Origin: Alsobacter ponti | GTDB lineage: Bacteria > Pseudomonadota > Alphaproteobacteria > Rhizobiales > Beijerinckiaceae | Direction: 5' to 3' | Length of the DNA stretch: 64,000 nt | Assembly (NCBI RefSeq): GCF_024294805.1 | Contig: NZ_JANCLU010000007.1 | Span: forward strand, 1 to 64,000 | Part shown: positions 58,718 to 64,000 of the stretch, one piece after another | How the letters are laid out: each line of letters opens with the position of its first letter | Position numbering within the stretch: the stretch's first letter is position 1 | Program-made: the position numbers and the translations under genes | Notes under the pieces: generated by a model | Database searches by the model: none | What the model was told of the DNA's origin: nothing | What the model saw: the letters and a program-made list of their open reading frames with translations, nothing else

Positions 58718-59719
58718 TCAGACCGGCAGGCCGTTCTCCTCGGCCAGCGCGCGCAGATTGGCGGCCGGCCGGGCCCCGAGGTGCTGGATGATCTCGGCGG
58801 CGGCGAGCGCTCCGTGCCTGGCGCAGGTGGCGGCGTCGAAGCCGCGCGCCAGCCCGTAGAGGAAGCCGGCCGCGAAGAGGTCGCCCGCGCCGGTGGTGTC
58901 GACCAGTTCCTCGATAGGGGCGGCCGGCACGGCGACGGTCTCGTCGCGCGACACCACGAGGCAGCCCTCCTCAGAGCGGGTGACGACGCCGAGCAGGTTC
59001 TCCTCGCGAAGCGCGGCCAGTGCCGTGTCGAAATCGGCCGTCTGATAGAGGCTCTTCAGCTCGGACTCGTTGGCGAACAGGATGTCGAGGGACCCGTGGC
59101 GCATCAGGCCGAGGAACTCGTCGCGGAAGCGGTCGACGCAGAACCCGTCCGACAAAGTCAGCGCGACCTTGTTGCCCGCCGCGTGGGCGATGGAGGCCGC
59201 CGTGCGGAACGCCTGCTTGGCGTGCTCGCGGTCCCACAGATAGCCTTCGAGGTAGATATAGGCGGAGGCCTCGACGGTGGCGCGGTCGACATCGGCGGGA
59301 CCGAGGTTCTGGCACGCGCCCAGATAGGTGTTCATGGTGCGCTCGCCGTCCGGCGTCACCAGGATGAAGCTTCGCGCCGTGGCCGGTCCGTCCTGCGCCG
59401 GCGGCGTGGCGAAATGCACGCCGGTGGCGCGGATATCGTGGGTGAAGTGCCGCCCCACCTCGTCCGCCTTGACCTTGCCGATATAGGCGGCGCGACCGCC
59501 GAGCGAGGCGACGCCGACGATGCTGTTGGCGACCGACCCACCCGAGACGATGGTCGCCGGCCCCATCGCGGCGTAGAGCCTGTCCGCCTCCGCCTCGTCG
59601 ATCAGGCGCATGGCGCCCTTGTGGAGCTTGTTGGCGATCAGGAAATCGTCCTCGGCGTGAGCGAGGACGTCGACGATGGCGTTGCCGAGGCCGAGCACGT
59701 CGAAGCGGGTGGCGGTCAT
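58718..59719 (-). CDS. PfkB-family sugar/nucleoside kinase (adenosine kinase-like)
   Basis: The 333-residue kinase has an N-terminal VLGLGNAIVDVLA, the PfkB substrate-side motif VSGGSVANSIVGVASLGG and the C-terminal anion-hole/catalytic motif DTTGAGDLFAAGFLYG with the base Asp. The pattern is closest to the adenosine kinase branch. Substrate could also be another nucleoside or sugar. It lies between recF and the xre gene, on the minus strand. Confidence 0.88.
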   Translation of the reverse strand: MTATRFDVLGLGNAIVDVLAHAEDDFLIANKLHKGAMRLIDEAEADRLYAAMGPATIVSGGSVANSIVGVASLGGRAAYIGKVKADEVGRHFTHDIRATGVHFATPPAQDGPATARSFILVTPDGERTMNTYLGACQNLGPADVDRATVEASAYIYLEGYLWDREHAKQAFRTAASIAHAAGNKVALTLSDGFCVDRFRDEFLGLMRHGSLDILFANESELKSLYQTADFDTALAALREENLLGVVTRSEEGCLVVSRDETVAVPAAPIEELVDTTGAGDLFAAGFLYGLARGFDAATCARHGALAAAEIIQHLGARPAANLRALAEENGLPV

Positions 59720-59778
59720 CCGGGGTTCCTGGCTTGAGCGGCTTGTGCCGGGGCGTTTCGCACCCGCCCGCTCCCCGG

Positions 59779-60153
59779 TCAAGCGCCGCGGCGGCGCGCA
59801 GGGGCCCGGTCCAGCCGGTCGAGGAGGTCGGCGAGGTCCGCTTCCTCCAGCGTGGCGATTGCGCGGGCGAGGCGGTTGGCGAGCAGCGTGGCGGCGGGCG
59901 ACAGGTCGGTGGTGTCGATGACGACGCGCGGATGCGACACGTCGGCGAGGTGCTGCAGCTCCTCGGCCTCGTCCCAGATCACGTTGAAATACTGGATGAC
60001 GCGCTGCACGAAGCCCCAGCTCGGCCGGCCGCGCCGTCCGCGTTCGAGCGCCGACAGATAGGTCGGCGTCACGCCGATCTCCGCCGCCATGTCCTTCAGC
60101 GCCACGCCCCGCTCGGCGCGCAGCTCGCGCAGGCGCTGGCCGAACGGCGTCAC
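59779..60153 (-). CDS. XRE-family helix-turn-helix regulator
   Basis: The 124-residue protein has a Cro/CI HTH at residues about 3-60 (LRELRAERGVALKDMAAEIG and VTPTYLSALERGRRGRPSW). A short helical C-terminus ends in an Arg-rich tail. Targets are unknown. It starts at GTG overlapping the smr stop (GTGA), so it is the last gene of mltA-smr-xre. The gene order mltA-smr-xre is common near the origin in Rhizobiales. Confidence 0.85.
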   Translation of the reverse strand: MTPFGQRLRELRAERGVALKDMAAEIGVTPTYLSALERGRRGRPSWGFVQRVIQYFNVIWDEAEELQHLADVSHPRVVIDTTDLSPAATLLANRLARAIATLEEADLADLLDRLDRAPARRRGA

Positions 60154-60764
60154 CACGCGCCTCCCAGCTTGCCGGCCCGCCGCAGCCGGACATAGAGCGC
60201 CCCGCCGCCGCCGTGGTGGCCGGCGGCCTCCTCGAAGCCGACCACGATCGCGCGCAGATCCGCCTGGCGCAGCCAGTGCGGCGTCGTTCGCCGCAGCACG
60301 CCCCGTTCCTCGAAGATCGAGCCGCCCTCGACCGCGCCTCCCCCCTTGCCGGTGACGACGAGCACGACGCGGTGGCCGGCCGCCTGCGCGCCGTGCAGGA
60401 AGCGGCGAAGCGCCTCGTGCGCCTCGGCCTGCCGCATCCCGTGCAGGTCGATGACGGCGTCGATGGGGTGAGCGCCGCGCGACAGGCGCTGGCGCAGTCG
60501 GCGTTCCAGCGGCGCGAGAGAGGGAACCGTCGGCGCGGGCGGAGGCGGCGGCTTCACCTGCGGCGCGGCCTTGGGCTTCTTCGGCATCGGGCCGGGCGGC
60601 GGCTTTTTCGGGGGTTCGGGCGCGGCGGGCGTCGGCGGCGCGACGACCGCTTGCGCGGGATTGGCGGCGGCAGCCGGTCGGCCGGAAAAGGGCGCGATGT
60701 GGCGCGTCACATGCGCCCACAGCGCCTGCTCGTCGCCGGTGAGGGTACGGCGGCGTCGCGTCAT
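60150..60764 (-). CDS. Smr-domain protein
   Basis: The 204-residue protein has a Pro/Lys/Ala-rich N-terminal linker (about residues 30-90) and a C-terminal Smr domain: IDLHGMRQAEAHEALRRFLH, VVTGKGGG and GALYVRLRR. Smr domains have nicking-nuclease or RNA-cleavage activity in several proteins. The exact role here is unknown. It overlaps mltA (ATGA) before it and xre (GTGA) after it. Confidence 0.88.
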   Translation of the reverse strand: MTRRRRTLTGDEQALWAHVTRHIAPFSGRPAAAANPAQAVVAPPTPAAPEPPKKPPPGPMPKKPKAAPQVKPPPPPAPTVPSLAPLERRLRQRLSRGAHPIDAVIDLHGMRQAEAHEALRRFLHGAQAAGHRVVLVVTGKGGGAVEGGSIFEERGVLRRTTPHWLRQADLRAIVVGFEEAAGHHGGGGALYVRLRRAGKLGGAW

Positions 60765-61936
60765 GGCGTCGTCTCGCGCGGCAGCAGGACCGTGAGGTCC
60801 ATCGCCTGCCGCACCAGCCCCGCGCGCGCGCCGGCCGCCTCCCCGGAGCCGATGAACAGGTCGGCGCGGGCCGGGCCGAGAATGGCCGACCCGGTGTCCT
60901 GCGCGATGGCGAGCGCCTGGAACGGCTCGGTGACGCCGAGCGTGACCGGCAAGGCGACGGAGACGAAGAAGGGCAGCCCGTAGGGCCACAGATTGCGGTC
61001 GACCGCGATGGAGCGCAGCGGCGACAGCGGCGCGGAAGCAGCCCCGATGGGGCCATGGGCCGGGTCCATGCCCTCCCCGCGCGCGAAGAAAATATAGGAC
61101 CGGTTGAGCCGCATGATCCGGCGCGCCTCGGCCGGATGGGCGCGCAGCCACGCCTTCAGGCGGTCGAGGGTCATGTCTTCCAGCGCCATGTGTCCTTCGG
61201 CGACGATGACCCGGCCGATGGACGTATAGGGATGTCCGTTGCGCCCGGCATAGACCAGCCGCTCCACGCGTCCATCCGCCAGCCGCACGCGGGCCGAGCC
61301 CTGCACCTGCGCCAGGAACAGCTCCACCTCGTCACGGACGTAAAAGAGCGCCAGCCCGCGCCCGGCGAGCGCGCCGTCCTGGATCGCGGCGCGGTCGGGG
61401 AACGGCTCGAGGCCGGCCTGCGTCCGCCGCGCGGCGGCGAGTGAGGGATCGAGGCCGGGCGGCGTCTCGCCCGGCGGGAACGTCACGAGGTCGTCCGGCC
61501 GGCCGAGCACGGGGACGGGAAACTCCGGAGAGGGCCCGGTTCGCGCCTCCATCTCGGGCTCGTAATAGCCGGTGAGGAAGCCTCGCCCCTCGTCCGGCAC
61601 GATGCGGAAGGCCTGGAACTCGCGCTCGAAGAAGGCGCGGGCGGGCCCCGGGCCGGCGAGCGCCCGGCGGCACACGGCGCGCAGGGCCTCGGGGGTCGGG
61701 AGGCCGGGCCGCAGGGCCGGCGCGTCCGCCACCAGCCCCGGACAGGTGCGCAGGAAGGCGGCGAGCGCCGCCTCGTGGTCGTCAAGCGCCCAGCCGCGCA
61801 ACGCTTCGAACGCCACGGGCTCCAGGCGCGAGCCGCCCGGACCGGGGCGCGGCGGGGCGATCTGGCTGGAAGCGGTCACGGCGGCGGTTCCGAGGAGCAG
61901 GGCGGCCAGCGCCGCAACGAGCGGCGCGGCCGGCAT
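60761..61936 (-). CDS. mltA: Membrane-bound lytic murein transglycosylase A (MltA family)
   Basis: MltA cleaves peptidoglycan glycan strands to 1,6-anhydro products. The 391-residue protein has a signal peptide (LAALLLGTAAVTASSQ), the MltA domain (FLTGYYEPEMEARTG) and the 3D catalytic domain with Asp in AQDTGSAILGPARADLFIG. There is no lipobox cysteine, so it is probably soluble in the periplasm, unlike E. coli MltA. It begins at ATG overlapping the timA stop (TGATG). Confidence 0.92.
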   Translation of the reverse strand: MPAAPLVAALAALLLGTAAVTASSQIAPPRPGPGGSRLEPVAFEALRGWALDDHEAALAAFLRTCPGLVADAPALRPGLPTPEALRAVCRRALAGPGPARAFFEREFQAFRIVPDEGRGFLTGYYEPEMEARTGPSPEFPVPVLGRPDDLVTFPPGETPPGLDPSLAAARRTQAGLEPFPDRAAIQDGALAGRGLALFYVRDEVELFLAQVQGSARVRLADGRVERLVYAGRNGHPYTSIGRVIVAEGHMALEDMTLDRLKAWLRAHPAEARRIMRLNRSYIFFARGEGMDPAHGPIGAASAPLSPLRSIAVDRNLWPYGLPFFVSVALPVTLGVTEPFQALAIAQDTGSAILGPARADLFIGSGEAAGARAGLVRQAMDLTVLLPRETTP

Positions 61937-62640
61937 CAATGGCCCGATTCGGTGGCGATCAGCTTCCAGTTGGGGTCGCGGGAGCCGGCCTCGCGGGCGA
62001 AGGTCCAGACGTCGGTGACGTCGACGATCTTGTCCGGCGCGCCGTCGACGACGGCGTTGGCGCGATCATAGGTGGCGGTGATGAGCTTGGACACGAACCT
62101 CACCGTTACCTGGGCCGAGCGTCCCTTGAGCTGGGCGTCGACGATCTCGGCGCGGTCGATGGAGACGAAGGTCGTCTCCACGCGTTCGCCGCGTTTCTCG
62201 CGCTCGGAAATGGCGCTGACGAAGCCATCGTTGACGTCCTTGGAGAGCAGATCCCGCAACGCCCGCCGGTCGCCCTGGGCGAAAGCCATGACGATCATTT
62301 CGTAAGCCGACTTGGCGCCGTCGCGGAACGCGCGCGCGTCGAAGGTCCGGTCGGCGGCGCTGATGGCGTCAAGGCCCGCGGCGAGCGGCGTTCCGGGCTC
62401 GGCGATGCCCTTCCAGCGGTCGGCCTCGGACTCCGGCTCGCGGTCTCCGGCGCGGTCGCCGAGCTGGACGACGTTCGAGTCGTTGGCCGCGGCGGGGGCG
62501 ACCGGCTCGGCGCGGCGGACCATGTCGACCGGGCGGCGCTCGGCGCCGGTGCGCGTGCCGAGTACGGAGCGCAGGCGCCAGATGACGAAGACGGCGAGGC
62601 CGAGAAAGAAGATCGTCGTCAGGTCGAAAGAGTCCTGCAT
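61936..62640 (-). CDS. Tim44/TimA-family protein
   Basis: The 234-residue protein has one N-terminal membrane helix (LTTIFFLGLAVFVIWRL, about residues 7-23), a linker, and a C-terminal Tim44-like domain (about residues 90-234). That domain shows FRDGAKSAYEMIVMAFAQGD and DVTDVWTFAREAGSRDPNW. Alphaproteobacterial TimA is homologous to mitochondrial Tim44. Its bacterial role is not well settled. It is divergent from secB. Confidence 0.88.
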   Translation of the reverse strand: MQDSFDLTTIFFLGLAVFVIWRLRSVLGTRTGAERRPVDMVRRAEPVAPAAANDSNVVQLGDRAGDREPESEADRWKGIAEPGTPLAAGLDAISAADRTFDARAFRDGAKSAYEMIVMAFAQGDRRALRDLLSKDVNDGFVSAISEREKRGERVETTFVSIDRAEIVDAQLKGRSAQVTVRFVSKLITATYDRANAVVDGAPDKIVDVTDVWTFAREAGSRDPNWKLIATESGH

Positions 62641-62775
62641 GAGCGCCTGTTCCGGTCGGGCGGCCGGCCCCACGCCAACGCCCTGTGGAGCATATAGGGT
62701 TTTCCGGGCGCGACATAAAGCGTCGCGGCGCGGCGGACCGCGCCCCCGCTTCACCTTGTTCGCTCCACGGTTCCG

Positions 62776-62784
62776 TGTTAGCCC
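62776..62784 (+). promoter_or_regulatory. Candidate -10 element for secB
   Basis: TGTTAGCCC lies 78 bases before the secB ATG. A CTTGTTC with TTG core lies about 17 bases upstream. The same TGnTAGnnC pattern occurs before coaBC, fabA and the Nfu gene. Confidence 0.4.
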
Positions 62785-62861
62785 GCTGGCGCTCGTCGCG
62801 GACCACGCCCGGCGACCGAAATTCAAACCCGGTCCGAGGGGGCCGGCCAGAGGAGACACAC

Positions 62862-63347
62862 ATGGCTGCAAACGGAAACGGCGCGCAGGACGAAGCGACC
62901 GCCCCGTCGCTGAACGCGCTGGCGCAGTTCATCAAGGACCTGTCGTTCGAGAACCCGAACGCGCCGCGTTCGCTGGCCCCGCAGGCGAACCCCCCGCAGA
63001 TCAGCATTTCGGTCAACGTCAACGCCCGCCCGCTGTCGGACACCGACTACGAAGTGGAGCTGACGCTGGAAGGCAAAGCCGGCGAGGCGCCCAACCTGCT
63101 GTTCAGCTTCGAGCTGCTCTACGCCGGCATTTTCCGGGTGCAGAACATCCCGCAGGACAACGTTCACCCGGTCGTGATGATCGAGTGCCCCCGCCTGCTC
63201 TTCCCCTTCGCCCGCCAGATCGTCGCCGACGCGGTGCGCAATGGCGGCTTCCCGCCGCTGTTCATCGACCCGATTGACTTCGCGGCGCTCTATCGCCAGC
63301 GCATCATGGAAGCGCAGAACACCGGCGGCGACCAGCCCGTCGCCTGA
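62862..63347 (+). CDS. secB: Protein-export chaperone SecB
   Basis: SecB keeps preproteins unfolded and delivers them to SecA. The 161-residue protein has [37 protein letters not shown] and [20 protein letters not shown], with the family's conserved [13 protein letters not shown]. Ribosome binding site AGAGGAG precedes the ATG. A strong shared terminator follows. Confidence 0.96.
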   Translation: MAANGNGAQDEATAPSLNALAQFIKDLSFENPNAPRSLAPQANPPQISISVNVNARPLSDTDYEVELTLEGKAGEAPNLLFSFELLYAGIFRVQNIPQDNVHPVVMIECPRLLFPFARQIVADAVRNGGFPPLFIDPIDFAALYRQRIMEAQNTGGDQPVA

Positions 63348-63367
63348 CAGGCTTCGTCCCCGACGTG

Positions 63368-63396
63368 AAAAAGCCGGCCTTCGGGCCGGCTTTTTT
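63368..63396. terminator. Bidirectional terminator between secB and dnaQ
   Basis: A perfect GCCGGCC-TTCG-GGCCGGC hairpin (63373-63390) is flanked by five A on the left and six T on the right. It therefore works for secB on the plus strand and for dnaQ on the minus strand. It lies between their two stop codons. Confidence 0.95.
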
Positions 63397-63402
63397 GTCG
63401 GC

Positions 63403-64000
63403 TCAGGCGGTCGCGCCGACCGCCGCCTCGTCGCGCGCCATGTACTCGCCCCAGACGGGCGTGCCCCCGCCCAAAGTCGCCACGAAGGCGGCGTGCGCGG
63501 CGATCTCCGCCTCGGTGAGGCGGGGCGGCAGCGGCTCCGGCCGCGCCCCGACCTGGCGGGGACCGCCGGCGACCCGCTGGACGCCCGCGCCCGGACTGGA
63601 CGTCGACAGCCCGAGATCGGCCTGCCGGCCGCCGAGCAGTTCGACATAGACGTCCGCCAGGATCTCGGCGTCGAGCAGCGCGCCGTGTTTTACGCGACGC
63701 GAATTGTCGATGCCGTAGCGCTGGCACAAGGCGTCCAGGCTGTTGGAGCCGAACGGATTGCGCCGCCGCGCCAGCGCCAGCGTGTCGACCACCCGCCCCT
63801 CGTCGATCGGCGGCCGGCCGAGCCGCCCGATCTCGGCGTTGACGAACCCCATGTCGAAGGCGGCGTTGTGCGCCACCAGCCTGGCGTCGCCGACGAAGGC
63901 GAGGAAGTCGTCGCAGATCTGCGCGAAGACCGGCTTGTCGGCGAGGAAGGCGCTCGACAGGCCGTGGACGGCGAAGGCCTCCTCCGGCATGTCGCGCTCG
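63403..64000 (-). CDS. dnaQ: DNA polymerase III epsilon subunit (proofreading exonuclease), C-terminal part (cut by window edge)
   Basis: DnaQ is the 3'-5' proofreading subunit. The visible about 199 residues include HGLSSAFLADKPVF, the Exo II motif LVAHNAAFDMGFVNAE, and the Exo III region VKHGALLDAEILADVYVEL with its His and Asp. The Exo I motif (DTETTG) lies beyond base 64000. Reading continues upstream of the internal ATG at 63990 (Glu-Arg-Asp before it), so that ATG is not the start. The C-terminus carries the extension for the alpha subunit. Confidence 0.94.
   Translation of the reverse strand, partial: ERDMPEEAFAVHGLSSAFLADKPVFAQICDDFLAFVGDARLVAHNAAFDMGFVNAEIGRLGRPPIDEGRVVDTLALARRRNPFGSNSLDALCQRYGIDNSRRVKHGALLDAEILADVYVELLGGRQADLGLSTSSPGAGVQRVAGGPRQVGARPEPLPPRLTEAEIAAHAAFVATLGGGTPVWGEYMARDEAAVGATA

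Overview
The window is chromosomal DNA of a high-GC alphaproteobacterium, most likely of the order Hyphomicrobiales (Rhizobiales). The evidence is the Irr-type Fur regulator beside fabA-fabB-fabI, the lnt-(phrR-like)-metK-trmB block, the mutM-enoyl-CoA hydratase-rpsT-dnaA block, and the dnaQ-secB-timA-mltA-smr-xre block. All are typical Rhizobiales gene orders. Coding density is very high, and I see no insertion sequence, prophage, CRISPR array or rRNA operon. I do not assign a genus.

Layout, left: 1-3.6 kb is the rimP-nusA-ylxR-infB operon on the minus strand, with a recognisable promoter and an intrinsic-terminator-like hairpin in its leader. 3.7-8.1 kb (+) carries a DUF2336 protein, coaBC-dut, an Rrf2 regulator and cysK. 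8.1-9.5 kb (-) holds a D-2-hydroxyacid dehydrogenase and a VOC protein. 9.7-13.8 kb has an SH3 protein, irr (-) and fabA-fabB-fabI (+), the anaerobic-type unsaturated fatty acid route. 13.8-17.4 kb (-) has an M50/CBS protease, lptA-lptC, a short RNase D and tRNA-Leu(CAG).

Layout, middle: 17.5-33.4 kb (+) is a long run of housekeeping genes: murJ, trpS, a universal stress protein, Nfu, a nitroreductase, tsaB, rimI, plsC, miaB, phoH, ybeY, corC, lnt, a phrR-like regulator, metK and trmB. ubiB-ubiE (-) lie opposite mutM, enoyl-CoA hydratase, a TSUP permease, rpsT, dnaA, dnaN and an M3 peptidase (+), up to 44.8 kb. The only gene-free stretch above 300 bases is rpsT-dnaA (38.83-39.76 kb).

Layout, right: 44.8-49.4 kb (-) is a complete Liv-type ABC transporter. 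49.6-53.0 kb (+) is a three-gene two-component system with translationally coupled overlaps. Glycerate kinase and a cupin follow (+), then gyrB, recF, a PfkB kinase, xre, smr, mltA and timA (-), secB (+) and a partial dnaQ (-).

The most interesting signal is in the gyrB-recF neighbourhood. A 14-bp sequence matching the ParB centromere parS at 13 of 14 positions occurs exactly twice in inverted orientation (54342-54355 and 58675-58688). The second copy ends a four-copy, 14-bp-period array of the parS half-site GTGTTTCAC. Together with the right-hand gene order, this suggests the window ends a few kb short of the replication origin and contains part of the chromosome-partition region.
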